Shown: positions 7,903 through 14,645 of the stretch, piece after piece
Numbering within the stretch: the first letter of the stretch is position 1
Layout: every line of letters begins with the position of its first letter
NCBI GenBank assembly: GCA_016291135.1
Contig: JAEFAE010000004.1
Coordinates: 62,001-126,000, forward strand
Origin: Bacteroidales bacterium
GTDB taxonomy: Bacteria > Bacteroidota > Bacteroidia > Bacteroidales > F082
DNA length: 64,000 bases
Reading direction: 5' to 3'
Program-made: the position numbers and the translations under genes
Notes under the pieces: model-generated
Told to the model about the DNA's origin: nothing
Seen by the model: only the letters and a program-made list of their open reading frames with translations
The model's database searches: none

Positions 7903-9930
7903 TTATTCTTCCACAAGTTTATCCCACAATTCTTTATCAAGCATCTTTTTAAATCTTTCCGTACTTCCTTTTGGAATGAAAATTTGTTGTAAAGAAATAC
8001 AGCCCCCAAAAGCATTACTCCCAATCTCAATACGAGGGTTCTTAATGCTAATTTGTTGTAATGATGTACATTTTCCGAAAGCTTCTTCCCCGATATTTGT
8101 AACCGAACAAGAAATTGTAATATCTAGCAATGAAGAACATTCCACAAAAGCCACCTCACCAATTCTTGTGACTGAATCTGGAATGGTGATTTTTTGCAAG
8201 GATGAACATTCCCTAAAAGTTCCTCCTGCTACGGTTGAAATAGAGTCTGGCAGAGTGATCTGTAGCAAGCTTTTGCAGCTACTAAAAGCGGACCTGCCAA
8301 TGCTTATAATGGAGTCTGGTAGAGTAATTTGCTGCAACGCCGAACAACCACTAAAAGCATAATCGGCAATGCTTATAACCGAGTTGGGGATGGAGATTTG
8401 TTGTAATGACGAACACCCCCAAAAAGTAGAATCGCCAATACTTTTAACCAAATCAGAGATGCTGATTTGTTGCAATGATGAGCACCCCCCAAAGGCCGAT
8501 ACACCTATGCTTATAACTGACCGAGGAATAGTGATAATCCGCAAGGAGGAACATTCAAAAAAAGCCTTGCATTCAATAGTTGTGATAGAGTCTGGTAGGG
8601 TGATCTGTAGCAAGTTTTTACACCCTCGAAAAGCAGAATCGCCAATACTTCTGATAGAGTCTGGTAGGGCGATTTGCTGCAATGACGAACAATCGAAAAA
8701 GGTATAATCGGCAATGGCTGTAACTGAATTAGACATTAAAACTTGTTTCAGAGATGAGCATCCACCAAAAGCACATTTTCCAATTCTCACAACTGAATTG
8801 GGTATTATGATTTGACGCAAAGCTCTACACTGAGCAAATGTGCCATCAGCAATCTCTAAAACTGAATTTGGTATCTTGATTTGTTGCAATGAAAAGCATC
8901 TAAGAAAAGCACTTTCACCCAAAACTGAAACTGTATTTGGTATGATTATTTGCTTTATTGTAGAACACTCTTCAAATGCCTCATTGCAAATTACATACAC
9001 TCTATTTTTTATAGAATATTTTTCAAAATACTTATTCTTACACCTCAGTAATTTTTTCCCATCCTTACTATAGACAACTCCAAATTCATCTTCAACCCAA
9101 TTTTCATTTTTCTCAACAGTTGCCGTTGTTGAAGACTTAATACACGTCAATTTTCCAATAGAAAAACATTGTAATTGTGCTGTCCAAGTCTTGTCTTCAA
9201 TAAGTTCGTTTTTGTCAAACATACCATAGAAACCCTTGTTGCCACCCAGCAATGAGCAGAAAACTTCCATTCGTTCGCTTTTATCGGAAGAACCAAAAAA
9301 TGGCCCTACGCATACAAACTGATTATACCCTTTTAAGCAACCTTTCACCAAGTTGGCGAACTTGTCTATATCGAAGCTTAGCATATCCAACACATTGGAA
9401 AGAATATGCAAAGTAGATGTTTCTTCATCGCAAACAATGTCGTCTTGAGTCAAGTCATCAAACTTTTTGTTCACGGTCTTTATCTTTGCTTCTGGGAAAA
9501 ACACCGAAGCATGTAGCGCTGCGCGTTTCAAACAAATCTTGGAAGGCTCGACTAGAGTAATGGTTCTCACATTTTGTGCATAACCATTGTCGCGAAGATA
9601 ATCTGAATAACACATTGTTCCTAAAGCTTGCCCACAACCATAATCAATGATGTTTATTTCAGATTGCTCAAGGAATTCTTCTGGCAATTTGCCAAAGGCA
9701 TATTCCAGTTTAGCTTGGTGCATTTTGCCGAAAGAAGACATATAGGCGGTCATTTGTGGCTCAGAGTCCAAGATGTCAATACCTCGTTTCAAAGCATCAT
9801 GAAGTTCATCCTGCAAGGCATGTGGCAGTTCGCGGTAGAATTTGGTGGACAAATCCCTCACTTTGTCGAAAGTGGGATTATCCGTGTATTTCAGTTTGTA
9901 GGCGTAGTTGGTGTTTTGCTCAATTATCAT
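7903..9930 (-). CDS. SAM methyltransferase-like domain fused to BspA-type leucine-rich repeats
   Basis: 675 residues with two unrelated parts. Residues ~1-270 look like a class I SAM-dependent methyltransferase: the glycine-rich motif I IIDYGCGQALGTMC, the acidic end of strand beta-2 in TITLVEPSKICLKRAAL, and a motif resembling post-I in LHILSNVLDMLSFD. Residues ~330-660 are about 14 BspA/LRR_5 repeats of 23 residues with the pattern SLQQIxIPxSVxxIGxxAFxxC. There is no signal peptide, whereas most BspA-repeat proteins are surface exposed, so this one should be cytosolic. Its ATG lies two bases after the stop of the DUF1848 gene, so the two are translationally coupled. The substrate is unknown. 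The region is AT-rich compared with flanking core genes, which suggests acquisition. Confidence 0.75.
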   Translation of the reverse strand: MIIEQNTNYAYKLKYTDNPTFDKVRDLSTKFYRELPHALQDELHDALKRGIDILDSEPQMTAYMSSFGKMHQAKLEYAFGKLPEEFLEQSEINIIDYGCGQALGTMCYSDYLRDNGYAQNVRTITLVEPSKICLKRAALHASVFFPEAKIKTVNKKFDDLTQDDIVCDEETSTLHILSNVLDMLSFDIDKFANLVKGCLKGYNQFVCVGPFFGSSDKSERMEVFCSLLGGNKGFYGMFDKNELIEDKTWTAQLQCFSIGKLTCIKSSTTATVEKNENWVEDEFGVVYSKDGKKLLRCKNKYFEKYSIKNRVYVICNEAFEECSTIKQIIIPNTVSVLGESAFLRCFSLQQIKIPNSVLEIADGTFAQCRALRQIIIPNSVVRIGKCAFGGCSSLKQVLMSNSVTAIADYTFFDCSSLQQIALPDSIRSIGDSAFRGCKNLLQITLPDSITTIECKAFFECSSLRIITIPRSVISIGVSAFGGCSSLQQISISDLVKSIGDSTFWGCSSLQQISIPNSVISIADYAFSGCSALQQITLPDSIISIGRSAFSSCKSLLQITLPDSISTVAGGTFRECSSLQKITIPDSVTRIGEVAFVECSSLLDITISCSVTNIGEEAFGKCTSLQQISIKNPRIEIGSNAFGGCISLQQIFIPKGSTERFKKMLDKELWDKLVEE

Positions 9931-9932
9931 AA

Positions 9933-10952
9933 TTAGCCCGTAATTGTTTCTCCCAAAGGATTCGTTTTGTGTTTTCTATAATTCTCAACAGCTTTCTCCT
10001 TGCTTGCATTGGCATAGCAATACTCACACAAATGAGGGCAGGTATTGTACTCGCCGATGTCCTTGCTCATAATGCAGCCGCAGAACTGCCGCTGGCCTTT
10101 GTCGCGGTTGTCGCGGTGCTTGATGATGGTCTTTTCTGGGTTGAAGAGGTCGCCTTCGGTGATCTCCACGCCAAGAAAGTCCATCAAGGTCTTGTCGTGA
10201 GACGCAAAACGAATCATCAGGTCGTCATCGATGCAATGATTGTGCTCCACGCCGTCGAGATTGGCCGCCTCACCACAAGTGGCTAAAGCGTAGTTCCAGC
10301 CTTTCGCTTTGTTCAACTCCACTAACCGTTTGGCAAACTCAAACATCTGCTCCGGCGACCATTCCGAATAATTGATTCTGCTCTTTTCGAGATTGGCTTT
10401 CACCTTTTTATATAAGGCGATGTCGGCATAACTGAAAACGAGTTTTTCCGTGTATTCTTTCAGTTGGTCACCGATAGTTTCCACTTTTCTCAGCAGGTTG
10501 TCAATGCTGATTTGATCGGTCAGAATCAATGGGTCGAAACGCCAAATCACACGGCCTTCACCTAGTTTTTCCACAAACCTTTTGAAGGTGTCAATCCTTT
10601 TCTCCAAAGGCGGAACGCCTTTTTCCAAACCTTCTTTTTCGTAATCGTTTAGGGTGTATTGGATGTAGCAACCGATGTTCCTTTCCTTCAACTCGTCCAA
10701 ATGACCAAGCAACGGCTCTGGGTTCTTCGACCAAAACACGATAAAACGACATTTTTCATACGACACAAAACTTTTCACACCGTTGAAAGGATTGGTCCAA
10801 GCGGAATAGCCCACCTTAAGCCGATGGAAGAACCAATCGGCATAAAATGCGGGAATGTCGGTGCTTCTACTTGCTGAGATAATCACGGGGGCCTGAGCGT
10901 CTGCTGTTTCACCGTTATCCCGATATATTTGTGCCTTTGTCCAAGTCGTCAT
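9933..10952 (-). CDS. DUF1848 family protein (radical-SAM-like, Fe-S cluster)
   Basis: 339-residue cytosolic protein of the DUF1848 family. Characteristic pieces are PVIISASRSTDIPAFYADWF near the N-terminus, FIVFWSKNPEPLL, VIWRFDPLILT and a C-terminal cysteine cluster (FCGCIMSKDIGEYNTCPHLC followed by EYCYANAS) that probably holds an iron-sulfur cluster. The fold resembles a TIM-barrel radical SAM/spore photoproduct lyase-type protein; the reaction is not known. The promoter element TATATTTG sits at 10975-10982. The methyltransferase-LRR gene follows after only two bases, indicating a common function. Confidence 0.85.
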   Translation of the reverse strand: MTTWTKAQIYRDNGETADAQAPVIISASRSTDIPAFYADWFFHRLKVGYSAWTNPFNGVKSFVSYEKCRFIVFWSKNPEPLLGHLDELKERNIGCYIQYTLNDYEKEGLEKGVPPLEKRIDTFKRFVEKLGEGRVIWRFDPLILTDQISIDNLLRKVETIGDQLKEYTEKLVFSYADIALYKKVKANLEKSRINYSEWSPEQMFEFAKRLVELNKAKGWNYALATCGEAANLDGVEHNHCIDDDLMIRFASHDKTLMDFLGVEITEGDLFNPEKTIIKHRDNRDKGQRQFCGCIMSKDIGEYNTCPHLCEYCYANASKEKAVENYRKHKTNPLGETITG

Positions 10953-10974
10953 GATAGATGATGTTATTCACGAA

Positions 10975-10982
10975 CAAATATA
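10975..10982 (-). promoter_or_regulatory. -7 element for the DUF1848/methyltransferase-LRR operon
   Basis: TATATTTG on the minus strand, 23 bp before the ATG at 10952. Confidence 0.55.
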
Positions 10983-11077
10983 CAAAAAGAAGACCTTGTT
11001 TTCACCATCAGAAATGTCCAGGCTTATCAAATTGTGTCATTCAGTAGTTCATCCATTACAGCAATTTCTTCAATTCC

Positions 11078-11285
11078 TCAATTCCTTAATTCCTCAATAT
11101 CCGGCACACCCTCTTTTAATCGCATTGGCAGTTCTTTCGATGTGTAGTAGATGGCTGCTTTCATTGGTTTCGAAGTGTCGTAAAACGAAAGCTCTACGAT
11201 CTCCTCACTCTTGTTTTTGCATAAGATAATTCCTATGATGGTTTGGTCAAAATTGGTCTGTTGGATGGATCCTTGATGTTGGTCT
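11078..11285 (-). pseudogene. C-terminal remnant of a DUF1016 (YhcG-type PD-(D/E)XK nuclease) gene
   Basis: On the minus strand an open frame without a start codon reads NFDQTIIGIILCKNKSEEIV, then SFYDTSKPMKAAIYYTSKEL and LPMRLKEGVPDIEELRN before TGA at 11078-11080. The IGIILCKNK segment and following strands match the C-terminal part of DUF1016/YhcG nucleases. Roughly 60 codons remain of a protein normally over 300 residues, so the gene is inactivated. The upstream border is near 11285, where the leader of the TSCPD gene begins on the other strand. The rest of the 10953-11310 gap holds short A/T-rich direct repeats (for example AATTCCTCAATTCCTTAATT at 11072-11091) and nothing else I can name. 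Confidence 0.6.
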
Positions 11286-11310
11286 CGAAGAAGAAATATG
11301 GAATAATTCT

Positions 11311-11318
11311 TATCTTTG
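11311..11318 (+). promoter_or_regulatory. -7 element for the TSCPD gene
   Basis: TATCTTTG, 20 bp before the ATG at 11338. Confidence 0.6.
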
Positions 11319-11337
11319 CCGCCAAATCAATCTCAGA

Positions 11338-11583
11338 ATGAAACACACTTATTATCCGCAAGGCACCTGCAGTCAGGTGATTGAATTCGAAATCATAGAC
11401 GGCGCTGTTCACAACGTACAGTTCTATGGAGGCTGTGATGGCAATACGCAAGGGGTGGGCCGTCTCGTCGAAGGCATGAAGGCGGAAGAAGTGGTCCAAC
11501 GGCTGGAAGGCATCCGCTGTGGGTTCAAGGCCACTTCGTGTCCGGATCAGCTGGCGAAGGCGATTCGTCAGGCGCTGGATTGA
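11338..11583 (+). CDS. TSCPD domain-containing protein (TIGR03905 family)
   Basis: 81-residue cytosolic protein of the TIGR03905 TSCPD family. The diagnostic motif is present near the C-terminus as KATSCPDQLAKAIRQ, together with conserved cysteines in PQGTCSQVIEF and QFYGGCDGNTQGVGRLVEGM. The TSCPD domain also occurs at the C-terminus of B12-dependent ribonucleotide reductases and is suspected to bind metal; the role of the free-standing form is unknown. It stands alone as a plus-strand gene between minus-strand neighbours. Confidence 0.9.
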   Translation: MKHTYYPQGTCSQVIEFEIIDGAVHNVQFYGGCDGNTQGVGRLVEGMKAEEVVQRLEGIRCGFKATSCPDQLAKAIRQALD

Positions 11584-11589
11584 AAAAAA

Positions 11590-11613
11590 CTGGACCGGCG
11601 ACCGCCGGTCCAG
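11590..11613 (-). terminator. Rho-independent terminator of the ADP-ribosylglycohydrolase gene
   Basis: Perfect 10-bp GC-rich stem CTGGACCGGC / GCCGGTCCAG with a 4-nt loop, followed on the minus strand by GTTTTTTT. It lies between two converging genes. Confidence 0.85.
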
Positions 11614-11629
11614 TGAGGATTCATAATCT

Positions 11630-12460
11630 TTATAAAGCTTGTTGTTTTAAAACCTCCGGCAGCCGGTAGCTCGTCTTCGCCTCCATCTCCTTTAAGATGG
11701 CCTTGAAGTCGTCGGGGAGGAGGCCCCAGATGCCGGTGGCGATGGGGCCGGGGATCTCTTTGTAGAAGGCTTCGGCGATGCCGCCGGTGATGCAGGCGAG
11801 GGTGTCGCTGTCGCCACCCAAGGAGACGGCCAGGCGGATCGCCGACTCGAAGTCGGTGCTGTCGAAGAAGGCCACCATGGCCTCGGGCGTCGTGCCTTGG
11901 CAGGAGGAGTCCCATTTATAGACGGGACGGATCTCGTCGCAGGTGCGGTCGAGGTTGTAGCCGTAGCGTTCAGAGATATAGCGGCGGATGGACTCCTTGT
12001 CGCTGCCGTTGCGGGCCATGAAGATGGCGGCTGCCGTCGACTGGGCGCCTTTGATGCCTTCGGGGTGGTTGTGGGTGATGGCGGCAGAGAGGCCGGCCAC
12101 ACGCTTGGTCTCCTCCAAGGTGTCGAACATCCAGCCGTTGGCGCTGGCCCGCATGGAGGCGCCGTTGCCCCATGAGTTATAGGGCTCGCGTTTGCCATCA
12201 CTCTTGAACAGCCAACGGAAGAAGCCGCCGCCATAGCCGCCCATGGGGCAAGGATACTTTCTGGCAAAGCTGATGAAGCTCGCCTCCAAGGTATCCATGC
12301 CGTGGGTGGGATCCTTCAACAGCCATTCGGCCACGGCCATGGTCATGATGCTGTCGTCGGTGTAGTTGCTCTTCTCGGAGAAGAACGGGAAATCCATAGT
12401 CTTTATATTGTTGAATTCATATACCGATCCGGCGGTATCGCCGATGATTGCTCCTAACAT
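11630..12460 (-). CDS. ADP-ribosylglycohydrolase family protein
   Basis: 276-residue cytosolic hydrolase of the DraG/ARH family, which removes ADP-ribose from proteins or small molecules using two Mg ions. Metal-binding motifs are intact: GDTAGSVYEF at the N-terminus, YTDDSIMTMAVAEWLL and the C-terminal SLGGDSDTLACITGGIAEAF. Length and motif order are typical. It lies downstream of a vWA/macro-like gene and a Nudix regulator on the same strand, so three successive genes deal with ADP-ribose-type ligands. The leader contains a 23-bp sequence (12463-12485) that recurs upstream of folA. A strong terminator follows. Confidence 0.9.
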   Translation of the reverse strand: MLGAIIGDTAGSVYEFNNIKTMDFPFFSEKSNYTDDSIMTMAVAEWLLKDPTHGMDTLEASFISFARKYPCPMGGYGGGFFRWLFKSDGKREPYNSWGNGASMRASANGWMFDTLEETKRVAGLSAAITHNHPEGIKGAQSTAAAIFMARNGSDKESIRRYISERYGYNLDRTCDEIRPVYKWDSSCQGTTPEAMVAFFDSTDFESAIRLAVSLGGDSDTLACITGGIAEAFYKEIPGPIATGIWGLLPDDFKAILKEMEAKTSYRLPEVLKQQAL

Positions 12461-12462
12461 AC

Positions 12463-12485
12463 GTTGTTCAGTTAATCAGTTGTTT
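12463..12485 (-). repeat. Leader motif shared with folA
   Basis: A 23-bp sequence containing CAGTTAATCAGTTGTTT lies 2 bp upstream of the ADP-ribosylglycohydrolase ATG and is identical to 48431-48453 upstream of folA, in the same orientation relative to the gene. Confidence 0.6.
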
Positions 12486-12527
12486 GACAGGTGAAATAAG
12501 ATAAAACCAAAGGGCGCTTCAGCCTTC

Positions 12528-13628
12528 TTAGATGATCTGCTCCCAGAAGTCCAAGGGCAGATGGACGTTGGGGAGGTTGGTGGCGGCAGCGAACAGCGGG
12601 GCGATGTCCCGCGGACGGAAGCCGGCAATGCCACAGCCGATGCGGGTCACCAGGAAGGTCATCTCGGGATGGCAGTCGGCGAAGCGGAGAAAGTCATCTA
12701 CGTAGGGCTGGATGGTGTCCACGCCGCCTTGCATGGTGGGGATGGCATAGCTCTGTCCCTGCAGGCCCACGCCTTGGCCCATGATGGCGCCGAAGCGGTC
12801 CACGGCGAGTCGGGCAGCGCCACCGGCGTGCATGCCAGCCAGGTTGCTGCCGAAGACGAAGATCTCGTTGGGTTGTAGCTTGGTGATGCGTTCGGGGGTG
12901 ATGCGGTCCTGGAACTCGGACAGCTCGCGGTAGTTGCGGCTCTCGCGATTCGCCTTGGAACGGAACAGCTTGCGTTCTGCGGCTCCCATGCCAGCCATGC
13001 ACGGGGCAGCCATGGACATGCGGCCGAACATGCTCATCTTGGCCTTGCGTTCTTTTTCCCAAGCCGCCTTCATGCCGGCATCGTCATCCTCAAAGGCGAT
13101 ATGGTTGTCGATGTTGAGCGAGGCGGACACGGCCTCCACGTCTTGGTTGGTGCCGATGTAGGCGAAGTTCCAGCCTTCCTCGTCTTTCATGCGTTCCACG
13201 AGGGCCTTGATGGCGGCGCCGCTGTATTCACGAGAGGCGTTTTCCATGCCGTCGGTGATGACGGTGACGGCGGCAGTGGCATCTTCCTTGTCTTTGATGT
13301 CCTTGTACAAGGCGTTGATGGAGAGCCCCATGGCATCAAACAAAGGGGTGTTGCAGCAGGGACGGTAATCGCGCGAAGTCAGTTCTTTGACCTCGTTGAC
13401 GGGCACCTTGTCATAGACCATGGTCTTTTCACATCCGCAGAAAAGCATCAGCGACACGAAATGCTCCTGGGTGTCTTTGAAACGCTCCTGGGCGGAACGG
13501 ATGCCGCCGACGGTCTCGTTGAATCCCGAGATGGCGGCCTTGGCGATGCTGCTCATGGATCCGCTCTTGTCGAGGATGATCAGGTTGTAAATCTGGGTCT
13601 TGTTTTTGTTTTCAGGGTTTGTTTTCAT
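12528..13628 (-). CDS. von Willebrand A domain fused to a macro-like domain
   Basis: 366 residues. Residues ~10-185 are a vWA domain with an intact MIDAS (LIILDKSGSMSSIAKAAISG, then the CCNTPLFDAM threonine and VITDGMENAS aspartate). After a linker that is rich in Met and Ala, residues ~245-366 contain NEIFVFGSNLAGMHAGGAAR, GVGLQGQSYAIPTMQGG and TFLVTRIGCGIAGFRPRDIA, the pattern of a macro-like, potentially ADP-ribose-binding domain. No signal peptide, so cytosolic. The macro-like part next to an ADP-ribosylglycohydrolase and an NrtR-type Nudix protein suggests a role in ADP-ribose metabolism or signalling. Fusion of these two domains is unusual to my knowledge. Confidence 0.75.
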   Translation of the reverse strand: MKTNPENKNKTQIYNLIILDKSGSMSSIAKAAISGFNETVGGIRSAQERFKDTQEHFVSLMLFCGCEKTMVYDKVPVNEVKELTSRDYRPCCNTPLFDAMGLSINALYKDIKDKEDATAAVTVITDGMENASREYSGAAIKALVERMKDEEGWNFAYIGTNQDVEAVSASLNIDNHIAFEDDDAGMKAAWEKERKAKMSMFGRMSMAAPCMAGMGAAERKLFRSKANRESRNYRELSEFQDRITPERITKLQPNEIFVFGSNLAGMHAGGAARLAVDRFGAIMGQGVGLQGQSYAIPTMQGGVDTIQPYVDDFLRFADCHPEMTFLVTRIGCGIAGFRPRDIAPLFAAATNLPNVHLPLDFWEQII

Positions 13629-13675
13629 AATCTTTAGATTTTTTATTAGTTAAAGAAAAACGTTGGTTCTTTGTT

Positions 13676-13727
13676 CCAGGGGTTTTCAACCCCGTACTTA
13701 CCGACAGGGCACCCCTAAGGGGTGCGG
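13676..13727. repeat. Palindromic intergenic repeat
   Basis: Contains CAGGGGTTTTCAACCCC and the family core (TACCGACAGGGCACCCC, then TAAGGGGTGC). It begins at the base after the stop codon of the Nudix gene and ends about 50 bp before the vWA gene. Confidence 0.8.
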
Positions 13728-14558
13728 TCAAAATTCCAGTCTGAAGTTCTTGTCTTCCTTCAGCCGCTCGTACCGCTCTTTGTTGAAAGAGAACTTGGTG
13801 CCTTTGCGGCGGCGGGGCTCTTCGGGGGTGGGGGCTGCCGAGAGGGCGGGCAGGGGCATGTCTTGCTGTCCTCCGCCGAAGAGGGCGTCGATGCTCATGG
13901 AGCGCATCTCGTTGCGTTCCCCGAAATAACAAGGCGCACGCTCCTCGAGGGCATCTTCAGGCGCTTCGTCCGCTTCCTCCAAGATGCCGGTCTGGAGCAT
14001 CTTCTTGTAGAAGTTGCGGCGGTCGAAATGGACGCCCAGGATCGACTCATAGAGGCGTTGTAGCTCGGGCATGGTGAACTGTTCGTCCAACAACCCGAAG
14101 CCGATGGGCTCGAAGTGGATGTCTTTCTTCAGCTGCTCGGTGGCCTTGCGCAGGATGTAGTCGTGGTCGAACGCCAAAGGAGGGACGTCCTCGATGGGGA
14201 ACCACTGGGCCTTGGCGGCGTCGTCGCCCCCTTGCACATACGACTTCCGGGCCGGGGCATAAAAGGCGATGGTGATGACGCGCTCGCGGGGATCGCGGTT
14301 CACGGCGGTGAAAGTACCGAACTGTTTCAGGTACTCGAGCTTCAAGCCGGTCTCTTCGCACAATTCGCGCATGGCCCCTTGTTCGGCCGTCTCGTCGATG
14401 TTCATGAAACCACCAGGGAAAGCCCAGCAACCTTTGAAAGGCTCGCCACCTCTTTCTATTAATAAGATGTTCAGACGCTTGCCGTCGAAGCCAAACACCA
14501 CGCAGTCGGTTGTGACCGCAGGGTGTGGATATTTGTAACAATAGTTCCCTTTTTCCAT
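13728..14558 (-). CDS. Nudix hydrolase with NrtR-type winged-helix domain
   Basis: 276 residues from the ATG at 14558. The Nudix box is complete (GGFMNIDETAEQGAMRELCE followed by ETGL), so hydrolysis of an ADP-ribose-like substrate is possible. The C-terminal half has the winged helix of NrtR-type regulators (ELQRLYESILGVHFDRRNFY, then KKMLQTGILEE), followed by a ~60-residue low-complexity extension. NrtR proteins bind DNA and release it on binding ADP-ribose or related effectors. Two palindromes with TGTAA/TTACA arms lie at 14564-14586 and 14615-14629, so the gene is likely autoregulated. Downstream on the same strand are the vWA-macro and ADP-ribosylglycohydrolase genes. The longer in-frame start at 14606 would cross the operator and is not favoured. 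Confidence 0.85.
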   Translation of the reverse strand: MEKGNYCYKYPHPAVTTDCVVFGFDGKRLNILLIERGGEPFKGCWAFPGGFMNIDETAEQGAMRELCEETGLKLEYLKQFGTFTAVNRDPRERVITIAFYAPARKSYVQGGDDAAKAQWFPIEDVPPLAFDHDYILRKATEQLKKDIHFEPIGFGLLDEQFTMPELQRLYESILGVHFDRRNFYKKMLQTGILEEADEAPEDALEERAPCYFGERNEMRSMSIDALFGGGQQDMPLPALSAAPTPEEPRRRKGTKFSFNKERYERLKEDKNFRLEF

Positions 14559-14563
14559 AATTG

Positions 14564-14586
14564 TGTAAATTTGACGCAAAATTACA
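14564..14586. promoter_or_regulatory. Imperfect palindrome over the Nudix regulator promoter (putative operator)
   Basis: Arms TGTAAATTT (14564-14572) and AAAATTACA (14578-14586), 8 of 9 pairing, separated by 5 bp. It overlaps the -7 box (TAATTTTG on the minus strand, 14577-14584) and ends 5 bp from the ATG, the expected position for repression. Confidence 0.55.
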
Positions 14587-14614
14587 ACAATTTTTGGAAC
14601 CTGCAAGTATTTTT

Positions 14615-14629
14615 GTGTAAAAATTACAC
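14615..14629. promoter_or_regulatory. Second palindrome upstream of the Nudix regulator
   Basis: Perfect inverted repeat GTGTAA-AAA-TTACAC, about 30 bp upstream of the -7 box, sharing the TGTAA/TTACA half-sites with 14564-14586. Confidence 0.5.
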
Positions 14630-14645
14630 TTTTTTTGAAAAAAAG

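Noticed and set aside
13728-14606. Longer start of the Nudix gene at 14606
   Set aside because: The extension would encode the palindromic operator and promoter; the ATG at 14558 gives the normal N-terminus.
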